From Triticum aestivum (lineage: Eukaryota > Streptophyta > Magnoliopsida > Poales > Poaceae), in assembly GCF_018294505.1 (NCBI RefSeq), contig NC_057808.1, positions 353,822,696-353,886,695 of the forward strand: 64,000 bases of DNA, in the 5' to 3' direction. Below are positions 12,415 through 23,438 of this stretch, piece by piece. Each line of letters opens with the position of its first letter. The stretch's first letter is position 1. A program made the position numbers and the translations under genes. The notes under the pieces are model-generated. The model was not told the origin of the DNA and made no database searches. It saw only the letters and a list, made by a program, of their open reading frames with translations.

Positions 12415-13129
12415 GGAGTGATTTTGTTTTACCAGCTTCAAAAAAATGCGCTCCTACGTGTACCCGCGAGTGGGTGTGAGAGAACTAGTGTGTGCGTGCA
12501 CCGCTTCTTTTCGTGAGAGTACAATATACTATGCCCAAAGAACGTTCGCCACAAGAGTAATAGTACAAGTGTGTGACGTGTGAGCTAAAATAAAAGGTGC
12601 ACGACGTCTTTTGTTTTTTAGAAGTTCTGAGGGTAGGGTGTGAAGAGCACATATGTGTGTGACGTCTACCTGCAGATAGACGGTGGGTGCGAGAGGACTC
12701 GGGAGAGTCGTGACTCGTGAGGGTGCGTGCGTGCGTGAGAGAGAGGGGGCACGTATCAATGCAATGCATGTGTCTGTAAATCATTATCTGACAAACATTC
12801 GCCACAAGCCGTTTCCTGACGAACGCCGTAAGAACCATTAGATCGGCATCCGACAGTGTCAGTTTTGCCATGTCATTTAACAGAGCAGCCACTCCTCCTA
12901 CACACAAATCTTCCACGTGAATGTTAGCAAGTGCCGTATGCTGCTCCCTCTGTTCCAAAATGCAGTCCATATAGCTTTGTTGAAAATTCGAACCTTGCAA
13001 ACTTTTACCGAGTTTTCGTGTACCAAAATGCACATATAGAATACCCAGTATATATCATTTCATTCATCTTCGAGAGGTAACTATAAAGATGGAGGAGGAG
13101 TCTACAAAGAAAGACCGCCGTATCACCTG
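12415..13129. other. Intergenic DNA, nothing firm
   Basis: Contains GA-rich and GTGTGTGA-like simple sequence near 12640-12760. No gene or bounded transposon is supported. Confidence 0.35.
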
Positions 13130-13560
13130 CAGCAATTTCAACCATCCTTTGGTGTGGAGGAATATCATAGGAACTCTATATGATATGAATTTTATAGGAT
13201 TTTTTTCCTTTAGAGCCAATTGGTTCATAGGAATAGATTCATATACTCCACATTTTAAATAAAATAAACATGATATCATTTTTATAGCTTTAGAGCCACT
13301 TGGTTCATATGAATGGATTCCTATACTCCCATAATTTCAAAGGAAAATAAACATTAGCGTATATTCAATAGAAAAGTTCCTTTGATGTGAACCAAATGAC
13401 ATCTCTTTTCTAATCCCTCCTCATAGGAATTGAGATACATGTCATCTCTAGATTCAATAGAGAAGTTCCTATGATGTGAACCAAATGACATCTCTTTTCC
13501 AATCCCTACTCATGGGAATTGAGATACATGTCATCTCTTTCCCTACAACTTCCATGTATA
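13130..13560. repeat. Unclassified repeat with ~91-bp tandem duplication
   Basis: The segment starting GTGAACCAAATGACATCTC near 13387 is repeated near 13477, both copies ending in GAATTGAGATACATGTCATC. Two related blocks with 'GAGCCA.TTGGTTCATA' lie at about 13213 and 13293. It resembles the body of a small DNA transposon, but no terminal repeats were found. Confidence 0.45.
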
Positions 13561-13852
13561 CATCTTCTATTCCTAAATAGCTAGTACAACCCACTAGTAG
13601 CTTTTTTCCTAGACATGCAACTATGGCACAAGAACACGTCATGCATGCAAGTCATAAATAACATTGTTTTTTCTACTCTATGCATGCAAGCACCACATCA
13701 TCAATTCGTGCATGTTACTCATAAGTTATTTCTTGCATTAAATTTTGCATTGACAATGTATGTGCTGGTCAAGTGTACACATATGTAGTTCAAATTCACA
13801 TTTTTGTTAGAAATGCCATTCTTTTAACTGCAATTCATTTTTTCTCTTTGTA

Positions 13853-14168
13853 CTCCCTCCGTCTAGGTGTGTAAGTCATCTTCCGAAAACCAAATAATCC
13901 CAAAACACTTTGGCACGGTACATTAACTCACTTCGTTTCTTGTATCGTGCTTCAAACTGAATAAGAGAGAGTGGGAGTGATGCAAAACCAGCACTCTCTG
14001 TTCTAGAATCATTTATCTGCCCAAAGTCTAGGGAAGAATCATTATTTGACTGATGCTTACAATGCACTCCATGAATCTAACCTTTTATAAACTATTATTG
14101 AATGAGATTACTAAGAACTAAACGACCATCTAACATCATGCATATATGGACTCAAATCTTTACATGCT
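13853..14168. mobile_element. Left half of Stowaway/Mariner-ended element
   Basis: It starts CTCCCTCCGTCTAGGTG after TA, the hallmark of Stowaway termini. The right-hand terminus with the same first 17 bases in inverted form is at 28100-28116, on the other side of element B. The interior has no transposase frame. Confidence 0.55.
14164..14168. repeat. Target-site duplication ATGCT, left of element B
   Basis: ATGCT immediately precedes the LTR at 14169 and recurs at 27187-27191 immediately after the other LTR, proving the limits of element B. Confidence 0.95.
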
Positions 14169-14687
14169 TGTCGTGGAATTGTCACGGCAGATGTCCTCGA
14201 GCTAGGACTTAGTCATGGAGCCATCGCAACTAGGAAGCTTGAAGGGTTAAGTGGGACAAGGAACACGAGGGTTTATACTGGTTCAGCCCCTTACGGTGAA
14301 GGTAAAAGCCTACGTCCAGTTTGAGGTGGTATTGATTAGGGGTTACGATCACCAGGGAGCTAAACGCTATGCCCTGGCTCTCGATGAGATTGTTCTTGTC
14401 CCTAAACCGCTGCCGGGTCGTCCCTTTATATAGGGAGGCTGACGCCCAGCAGCTCTCAGAGTCCCGGCCGGCTCATAAGAGTGTCCGGCTCGGACTCTCA
14501 GTTATTCTTGCCTTGCACTACAAGTTCTACCATGATAATGATTGTAACTACGGGCCTTAAGCCATACCCGGGTCTTAAGCCCATCTCTGGCCCACCGTCT
14601 TCAAGCTTGGCGTCGGGCTTCTGGTAATGACCATTAGAGTAACCCGGCCCCTCCTGGCGGGTGACTCTAAGGTCTATATCCTCAACA
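14169..14687 (-). repeat. 3' LTR of element B (519 bp)
   Basis: Reads TGTCGTGG...CTCAACA on the plus strand. About a dozen substitutions and several single-base indels separate it from the other B LTR; nearly all are in its first 260 bases. Confidence 0.96.
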
Positions 14688-14701
14688 TTAGGCCCCAGAT
14701 T
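14688..14701 (-). promoter_or_regulatory. Polypurine tract next to 3' LTR of B
   Basis: On the minus strand the bases before the LTR are AATCTGGGGCCTAA. A similar TTCGGGGGCTAA abuts the 3' LTR of element E. This is where plus-strand DNA synthesis would be primed. Confidence 0.55.
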
Positions 14702-14967
14702 GATTTGAGCCGGCTCATGTCAATCTTCCATTCTTTCGACAGAAAACCTCCGGCTTACAATTGTGTGAAGGCCATAACCCGCCGTGACGTCATCCTCTGG
14801 ACTCCGGATAATCCGCCGTGACGTCATCTTCCATTAAGCCCGTTTTTACTCCGCCAGATCCGCAACGGATCTTTTTCTTTACTGTCATCCCGAAAATCGA
14901 GGCGTTTCGTGGGGAGATAACCACGCCATGGTCTCCTTGATTCTCGCGCCCACTTATGAACTTGCCT

Positions 14968-14975
14968 TATAAATA
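14968..14975 (+). promoter_or_regulatory. TATA box of the antisense gene in B
   Basis: TATAAATA lies on the plus strand about 280 bases inside the element, outside the LTR. A CT-rich leader follows, then a splice donor at 15158, so transcription opposite to gag-pol is expected to start near 15000. Confidence 0.65.
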
Positions 14976-15157
14976 GGCTGGCCCGACGGGCTCTCAGCCA
15001 CTTCTCTCTCCATCTTCTTCCTCGTGCCACTGCTCCCCTGCCCGAGCTCTGCTACTGCCGCCGCCGTCGCGCCCCCGGTCTTCGTCAACCTTGGCCGCTG
15101 CATCACCCTGACTCGGACCAGACAAACGGCGGCAACCTCCGCTCCTCTCCAGCTCCG

Positions 15158-15759
15158 GTGAGTCTCCGCTACTCCATAGGCAGATCCGTACTAGGGCTCG
15201 AGTAGTTCGTCCGTGTTCTTCGTAGTTCATCACGGGCCTCAGTAGATTTGAATTTCGCTGCCCCTTTTTGATCTTAGCTCTATATAGGCTTACTGCGGTA
15301 GACGTTGAGGACCCATTTTACATGCAAGTAGCTCTCTTTTTACTGCATAAGAACCTTGTTCGAGCCCAAGAACTTCTCCAGCGTCTGTTTCTAGGTCTAG
15401 AAACTTTTATTTTGCCCGACTAGTTTGATCCAAAAAAATTACTGCGATGTGTGAAACCTGTTTTACCACACTTAGTAAAAATTGCAATCCTTGAATCTCG
15501 GCGGTTTACAGTTCCGGTTTAAAGAAACCCCGCGCCATAGAACTTTCCTGCTTAAAGAAAGCCATGCGCCATAAAATTTCCGGCTTAGCTGTGATAAAGC
15601 TTGTAGACAATCAAATTCCTCTCAATCCCTCGGCGGCTTAAATAGCCCGATGAACTTAAATGTATACCATTAGTCCCCTTCATAAGCCGCCACCTTGACC
15701 TTGAACCGTAGATTTCTTCCAACTCATAATTAACCCGGACGTTTTTCCTTTTATCATAG
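15158..15759 (+). other. 5'-UTR intron of antisense gene in B
   Basis: The leader ends CTCCG|GTGAGT and resumes after TTATCATAG, 16 bases before the ATG at 15776. The 602-bp interval has in-frame stops and no gene of its own. A leader intron is usual for expressed plant genes. Confidence 0.6.
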
Positions 15760-15775
15760 ACTGCCGACTTTCACC

Positions 15776-18700
15776 ATGCCTCCAAAAGCTCCCATTACTT
15801 GCAACTGGATGAGGTCCAATGTCACCAATGAGACCCTAGCAGATTTTGTCAAGTCCGGATATCTGCCCAAGAAGGACGTCATGTCCTACCGTGCCCCTGA
15901 CCCGTCAGAAGAGAGACCACAGCCAATGGACGGGGAGGTAGTGATTTTTGCGGATCATATGAGCCGGGGCTTCGCACCGCCCGGTTCAAAGTTTTTCAGA
16001 GACGTTCTGAACTTCTTCGATCTGCGGCCTCAGGACATAGGACCCAACTCAGTGTCCAATATCTGCAACTTTCAAGTGTTCTGCGAGGTTTACCTTGGAG
16101 AAGAACCTAGTCTGCTGCTCTTCAGAGAGCTTTTTTACTTAAACCGTCAGAATGAGTGCGCCAATGGACCAAGTCTAGAGCTAGGTGGCATCTCCATTCA
16201 ACGGCGAAGAGACTGTCTTTTCCCTTATGCCGAACCTCCGAGCCACCCAAAGGACTGGAACATGACTTGGTTCTATGGCCAAGATACGTCACCGGCTGAT
16301 GAAAGTCCGCTGCCCGGCTTTCGCCCATCACGTCTGGAGTCAACACACCCATTGTCAGACAAACTGACTCTGGCGGAGCGCCAGCCTCTGCTCCCCACCA
16401 TCAACAAGATCAAGGCTCTCCTGGGCAATGGTCTGAATGGTATCGATCTGGTCCGGGTCTGGATCTCATGGCGGGTGATCCCATTGAGCCGCCGGCCCGG
16501 CTTAATGTGTGAGTACACGGGCCGAAAAGACGACCCTCAGAGACACAGCCGCAATGATCTTCCTGAAGACGTTGCAGAGGAGATGACCAAGGCTCTCTTG
16601 AACGAGAGCCTGGCAGACTGTGGAAGGACCGGGTTAGCCCCCTTCTGCAAGACCAACCCAGCCCCAGCGGTAAGCCGCCAATCTGAACATCCTATCTTCT
16701 TCTGTATATAACTTTCATCTGAATCGTTTAAAGAAATCACCATTGTATTTTTCAGGCTGACGACAAATTCTGGCGGGTCAAATATGACCATGAGGCGGCC
16801 AAGAAGGCCAGAAAGGTGAAGAAAGCCGCCAAGAAAGCCGCCCCTCGCAAGAAAGGAAGCAGGCCTACTGCTTCAGAGCTGATGCAATTAAGCGACAGCT
16901 CCGAGTCAGAGGTAACCCCTGAGCCCTTAAGTCCTTGCTGTATTTGTTGTTTGTTGCTGTCTGCCTTATCAATACTTGCTCATTCTCAGGATGACACCGG
17001 CGCAAGTAACCCGGTGGTTGAAGAGGTAATGTCACTTTCCTCTGACTCGGAGCCCTTGCCAAAGCTGAAAGTCCGACGGGTAACCCGGAAAGTAAGCTTT
17101 TCACATCCTTTAGCTTATCAAGATCCTCAATTTATTTTGAAGCGACAGGTTCATGAGAGCCGGCGTCACACCCGGACCAACAAGGACACCGACCTCTCCT
17201 CCGGGTTACCTGACACATCAAGGAAGCGCCGAACTGAGGTTATTTCCCACTTGTACCCTTTTCATCCGTTGGCGGGTGTTATCCGTCAGCCACTCAATTC
17301 TTCTGACTCAAATTATCAGGAGACCTCCCCCTCTTCGGTCGACTCTATGCAGTCGAGTCTTCCGGCTTTCAAGACCGCGCCCGGGTAATGACAACCATCT
17401 CATATTATACTTGTCTGTACTTACCCTTTTTGTGCTTAACGTGTCTGTCCTTTCAGTGCCCAGGCAAAGCTCACCAAGAGAGCGAAGAAGACCAAGTCAG
17501 CCGGAGTGCCGGATTTACCTGAACCGGAGGTGACGGCTCAAGAACCGCCAGCTGCCTCCGCCCCCGAAGCCACCATTCCAACCGACAAGGCACCTGAGGC
17601 CGCTGCCCCAACTACCAAGGCAACTACAGAAGCCTCTGTTAACCCGGAGGCCTCCAGCTCGGCTCCACCAGCAGACGACCCGGACGTGGTAATCACCCGG
17701 ACGGAGTTCGTTGAGCCGGGGAGACCTACCATGCTGGCCAAGTGCTCCGCTAAGGGGGAGTTGCTACAGCCCCACCGGGTGAACCTGGACCTCTCCGACT
17801 ACACCAACCTTGGAGAGCTCGTCTCTGGCTACATCAGCCAAGTGCACAAGAGCCGGGACATAGAGGTTGCCATGGTGAACTAGATCCAGCAGAAATCTGA
17901 GGTATCATTCTGCCGTCCTCTTACCTACTGCATAGTTACCTTTACCATGCTAGCCCCCAAGTCGACGACTTATGATTGAATATGTTGTAGACTTAGGTTC
18001 CGGCTTACTCAATTGAGCCGGCAGTTTGTAGATAGATACGTTCAACATGCATTAGCCCCCAAGTGCCAAGTGTCTTTGCTTGGAAAACGCTTGGGACTTA
18101 TATAGTAACTGTTTATGCCATAACCCGGAAATTTATACAGGCTGCTGGCAAGAAGCTTGAGGCTGACCTTGCTGATGTCAAGAGCCGGCTGAAGATGCAA
18201 GAGATGGAGACCCGGAAGGCAAACGCCAAGTTCGTGTCCAGTATCGTCGCGCAAGAAAAGCTGAAGACGGAGTTCGACGCTGAGCGGAAGGCGTGGGCCG
18301 AAGAAAAGGCCGCATTGGTGAACCGGGCTGAATAGGCGGAGAAGGCTCTCTCCGAGAAGACCGCCGAGCTCTTCGGCCTAAAGCGCCAAGTGTCCCAGAT
18401 GGTGGCCGCAATCTTTGGTAAGTCGTCGCGCCGGCTTTCATCAAGTTTAGAATGTTTATATCGCATAATTTCATCCTTATCGGCGGCTTATCTGACTCTG
18501 TTAAACAGGTCCCAGAAGTGCCAACCTCAACCAGAGCGTGGTAACCAAGCTGAAGGCCGTGTATACCCTGGTGGAGCAGCTCTACACCGGGTCACAGCGT
18601 GCCTTAGCTGTGGTGGCCCTATCCAACGAGGTGCCGACTCACCTGGCAGAAGTCCTTCGCCGGCTCGCTGTACTGCCTCAACGGATCCAAGAGCTGCGAC

Positions 18701-19152
18701 GGGCCTCTGCAAGAGCCGGAGCGATCGCCGCGTTGAGCCGGGCCAAGGCATTCCTGCCGGAGTTAGACCCGGCGGACATCGCCCTTGGCTATCCAAGCCT
18801 GAAGGAAGACGGCTCAGCTTTCGATCAGAAGGACTTCGCAGCTTGCGTGAAGGCCGTCCGCCCGGTGGCCACCCTTATCGGGAACGACACAGATCTTACC
18901 AAGTACCAGCCGGGTTACAATGCGGAGAATCAGAGGATTCCAACCCCTCGCTATGAAGCCCTCAACTTGATCCCGCCGGCTCGTCAGCACACTTTCGCCC
19001 CGGAGATTGACCCGGCTGGGTTAATTGACGAGGAAGCCCAATTCGAAGCTCTCAGCGGCATCGACTGGAAGTCATCAACTTTCCAGGTCTTGGGATCAGC
19101 CGGAGGAGAAGACAGGAACGAGCCGGAGACTTCAACTCAGCAAGCGTCGTAA
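15776..19152 (+). pseudogene. Eight-coding-exon antisense gene (PF04195-like) in element B
   Basis: Exons by GT...AG borders and frame: 15776-16669, 16756-16911, 16990-17091, 17149-17238, 17320-17384, 17457-17901, 18141-18417 and 18509-19152. Lengths sum to 2673 bases, that is 890 codons plus TAA. Two TAG codons (17881-17883 and 18333-18335) interrupt it; A has CAG at both sites. The first exon encodes a globular region (residues 1-298) resembling the plant 'putative gypsy type transposon' domain PF04195. The second starts with a lysine-rich, nuclear-signal-like run. Acidic serine patches follow, then a Pro/Ala-rich linker, a likely coiled coil and a helical C-terminus. Function unknown. It runs opposite to gag-pol, so introns can survive retrotransposition. 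The 57-bp third coding intron (17092-17148) is short for a plant. Confidence 0.85.
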
Positions 19153-20232
19153 CTCGGCTGGCGGTTTACCAAACAATGCCTTACCCTTTTGGACTCAACG
19201 AGTCTTGTAATAGAGTAGGGCCAACACTTTATTTTTTCCGTGTCACCGTGCACGCCTTGAATGCTGAAGTCTTTTGAAGTTCTCTTTGATATTTCTCCGG
19301 GTCATAATCAATCCTTTGTTTTTCTTAACCTTAAAAGAGGTGCCCTTAATTATCCTGCATAGAAGGACAAATCACAAGTCTCGAGGCGGCTTACCGCCCT
19401 GAGAATCATAAGTTTTAGATAACCCGGAATATGAATCAAAAAGGACTTGTCTCAATGATATCCTGAATACAGCCGTAAGAACATACTTAACAGCCTGCAA
19501 GCATACTTCCGGTTTAGATAACCCGGATAAGAAGGTTGGTACCGCAACTCCGGTTTACCTGTCTTATAACACCCATTGCGTTCAGCAATACTGTAAACCA
19601 AGTTAAGCCGGCAAAGTGAGACCCGGCCGTACACACTTGGAATAATCAGATAAAACTTGACTATAAACTGGAAGAACTTAGGGGCTTCCGGTTCGAATAC
19701 GACCAGAGACCCGGCCCAAAGGGTTATGCTAAGATTCGAATACGATCATATAGCCCCAGTGGGTGTGGCGATGCCAATCAAGAGGGTATCGACAGCTATG
19801 TTCTCTTTGGTTCGAATACGACCCATGTTTGAACAGGAAGCCCCCAAGTGATTTTAAGAATTGTTTAACGACGCTGATTCGAATACGATCCACGTCGGTT
19901 CCCAAAGGGGTGAAACTATGATTCAAATATGATCCAAGGAAAACTCCCCAATGAGCTCGGCACTTTGCCAATCAAATGGGTATCGACAGCTATGTTCTCT
20001 TTGGTTCGAATACGACCCATGTTTGAACAGGAAGCCCCCAAGTGACCTTGTTGCTTATGGCTAGATTCGAATACGATCATAAGCCGGATCCTCCTTCAAG
20101 TCATCATGTAATCTTGCAATGAAAACAACACGTGCATATTTAGAGGAGAAAAAAGGACAGAGGTCCTGCTTTATTGCTTATCATAATATATACATGGCTG
20201 AGAGAAATATGTACATCACGAGAGCTGGTGAC
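19153..20232. repeat. Convergent spacer with TTCGAATACGA repeats (B)
   Basis: The plus-strand antisense gene ends at 19152 and the minus-strand pol ends at 20233, so transcripts from both would meet here. The part 19688-20080 repeats TTCGAATACGA and a longer block (ATCGACAGCTATGTTCTC ... GAACAGGAAGCCCCCAAGTG) twice, matching A at 1985-2375. No gene is supported. Confidence 0.65.
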
Positions 20233-23200
20233 TCAAGTGTAGTAAGGCCGAAGCTGAGCTATGTTCCACGGCCGACGGGTCTCTTCCTCTGACTTACGTG
20301 AATCTTTATGCTCCCGAATGTCAATGAGGTAATATGACCCGTTGTGCAAGTTCTTGCTGACCACAAAGGGTCCTTCCCAAGGCGGGGAGAGCTTGTGCGC
20401 ATCTGTTTGATCCTGGATGAGCCAGAGCACGAGATCGCCTTCCTGGAAGACCCGGGATTTAACCCGGCGGCTATGATAACGGCGCAGGTCTTGTTGGTAA
20501 ATCGCTGAACGGGCTGCTGCCACATCACGCTGTTCGTCCAACAAGTCAAGAGCATCTTGGCGCGCCTGTTCATTATCCGCCTCAACGTAAGCCGCCACTC
20601 GAGGTGAGTCATGACGGATGTCACTGGGGAGGACTGCTTCTGCCCATAAACCATGAAGAAAGGCGTAAACCTGTAGACCTGTTAGGAGTAGTGTTGATGC
20701 TCCATAACACGGAGGGCAACTCCTCCACCCAACAACCCGGCGTCCGTTGCAAAGGGACCAAAAGCCGGGGCTTGATACCCTTCAGAATCTCCTGATTAGC
20801 TCTCTCAGCTTGACCATTGGATTGAGGATGAGCAACTGAGGAAACATCAAGTCGGATATGCTCTCGTTGACAAAACTCTTCCATGGCGCCTTTGGATAGA
20901 TTGGTGCCATTGTCAGTTATAATGCTGTGCGGAAAGCCAAAGCGGAAAATCACCTTTTTCATAAATTGAACCGCCGTGGCTGCATCGCACTTGCTAACTG
21001 GCTCAGCTTCCACCCACTTGGTAAATTTGTCAACCGCCACCAAGAGGTGGGTCTTCTTATCCTTGGACCTTTTGAAAGGCCCAACCATATCAAGCCCCCA
21101 GACCGCAAAGGGCCAAGTGATTGGGATCATCCTCAGCTCTTGAGCCGGTACATGAGCCCGTCGTGAGAACCTCTGGCAACCATCACATTTACTGACCAAG
21201 TCCTCTGCATCAGCATGAGCCGTCAGCCAATAAAAACCATGGCGAAAAGCCTTGGCCACAAGAGACTTTGAGCCGGCGTGATGGCCACAATCCCCTTCGT
21301 GAATCTCACGCAAGATCTCTTGACCTTCCTCAGGGGAGACACAACGCTGAAATGCTCCTGTAACACTGCGATGATGCAACTCGCCATTGAGAACAATCAT
21401 TGACTTAGCCCGCCGGGTTATTTGTTTGGCCAAAGTTTCATCCTCAGGCAACTCGCCCCGGGTCATGTAAGCCAGATATGGCATTGTCCAGTCTGTTATG
21501 ATATGGAGAGCTGCCACCAGTCGTGCCTCCGGGTCAGGGACAGCCAAATCTTCCTCTGTAGGCAACTTAACAGAAGGGCTATACAGGACGTCCAGGAAAG
21601 TGTTAGGCGGCACCGGTTTTCGCTGAGAGCCCAGCCGGCTTAAAGCATCTGCCGCCTCGTTCTTCCTGCGATCGATGTGTTCCACTTGGTAACCCTGAAA
21701 GTGCCCAGCAATGGCATCAACCTCGCGGCGATAAGCCGCCATGAGAGGGTCCTTAGAGTCCCACTTGCCTGATACTTGTTGAGCCACCAAGTCTGAGTCA
21801 CTGAAACACCTTACCCGGCTCAAGCTCATCTCCTTAGCCATCCAAAGATCATGGAGTAAGGCCTCGTACTCTGCCGCATTGTTAGTACAAGGAAACATCA
21901 ACTATAGCACATAATGGAACTTGTCACCCTTAGGGGAAGCCAATACAACTCCAGCCCCCGAGCCCTCCAACTGCCTGGACCCATCGAAGTGAATAGTCCA
22001 ATACGTGTTATCCGGCTTTTGCTCGGGGACTTGTGACTCTGTCCAATCATTGATGAAGTCCACCAAGGCCTGAGATTTAACAGCAGTGCGTGGCACATAT
22101 TTGAGACCATGAGATCCGAGCTCGATAGCCCACTTAGCCACTCTCCCTGTGGCCTCTCTGTTTTGAATGATATCACCAAGAGGGGCAGAACTGACCACAG
22201 TTATGGGATGACCCTGGAAATAATGCTTAAGCTTCCGGCTTGCCATGAATACACCGTAAACAAGCTTCTGCCAATGTGGATACCGCTGTTTGGACTCAGA
22301 TGAGCACTTCGCTGACATAATAAACCGGCCGCTGAACCGGATGCTCCTTACCCTCTTCCTTGCGTTCCACCACCACAGCCACACTGACGGCTCGTGTGTT
22401 TGCCGCTACGTACAGTAATAAGGGCTCCTTATCAACCGGAGCAGCAAGGACTGGAGGCTCTGCCAGCTGCTTCTTCAAATCCTCAAAGGCAGTATTCGCT
22501 GCATCATTCCAGACAAAGTTATCAGTTTTCTTCATCAACTGATATAATGGCATGGCCTTCTCACCCAAACGGCTTATAAACCGGCTTAAAGCAGCGATGC
22601 GACCCGCCAAGCGCTGAACGTCATTTATACACGCCGGCTTAGCCAGGGAGGTGATGGCCTTGATCTTCTCCGGGTTAGCCTCAATGCCTCTGTCAGAAAC
22701 CAAGAAACCCAAGAGTTTGCCTGCAGGAACACCAAAGACACACTTGGCCGGGTTAAGCATCATCTTGTAGACCCGGAGATTATCAAAGGTTTCTCTTAAA
22801 TCATCTATCAGGGTTTCCTCCTTTATGGATTTAACCACAATGTCGTCCACATAAGCATGAACATTACGCCCAATCTGTTTATGAAGACAGTTCTGCACGC
22901 AACGCTGATAAGTCGCCTGTGCACACTTGAGTCCAAAGGGCATGGATACATAGCAGAAGGCTCCAAAGGGAGTGATGAACGCCGTCTTCTTCTGGTCCTT
23001 AACTGTCATTTTAATCTGATGATATCCGGAATAAGCATCCAGGAAACTTAAGCACGCACAACCGGCCGTAGCATCAATAATTTGATCAATACGGGGAAGG
23101 GCAAAAGGATCAGCCGGACATGCCTTATTTAAGTCCGTGTAGTCCACACACATCCGCCAGGTGCCGTTCTTCTTGAGTACGAGCACCGGGTTAGCCAACC

Positions 23201-23435
23201 ACTCTGGGTGGAAGACTTCAACGATAAACCCGGCTGCCAAGAGCCGGGCCACCTCTTCACCAATAGCTTTCCGCCTCTCTTCATTAAACTGCCGAAGGAA
23301 CTGCCTGACCGGCTTAAATTTTGGATCAATATTGAGAGTGTGCTCAGCGAGTTCTCTAGGTACACCTGGCATGTCAGAAGGTTTCCATGCGAAGATGTCC
23401 CTATTCTCATGGATGAACTCGATGAGCGCGCTTTC
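20233..23435 (-). pseudogene. pol: Gypsy pol: RT, RNase H, integrase (B), multiply broken
   Basis: Domains are in the order RT (YVDDIVVKS near 22840), RNase H (IHFDGS), zinc-binding H2C2 and DDE integrase (ITDNGT near 20900). Compared with A it has an extra A near 22298 (frameshift after the RT), a TAG at 21902-21904 where A encodes Gln, and lost bases near 20645 and 20668 in the integrase C-terminal part. A is intact at these sites, while B is intact at A's integrase deletion. The final frame ends at 20233. Confidence 0.92.
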
Positions 23436-23438
23436 CTA
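23436..23438 (-). other. In-frame UAG between gag-protease and RT (B)
   Basis: The context is AAA TAG GAA AGC GCG CTC, the same as in A. Frames on both sides are the same and open, as expected of a programmed readthrough site. Confidence 0.65.
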
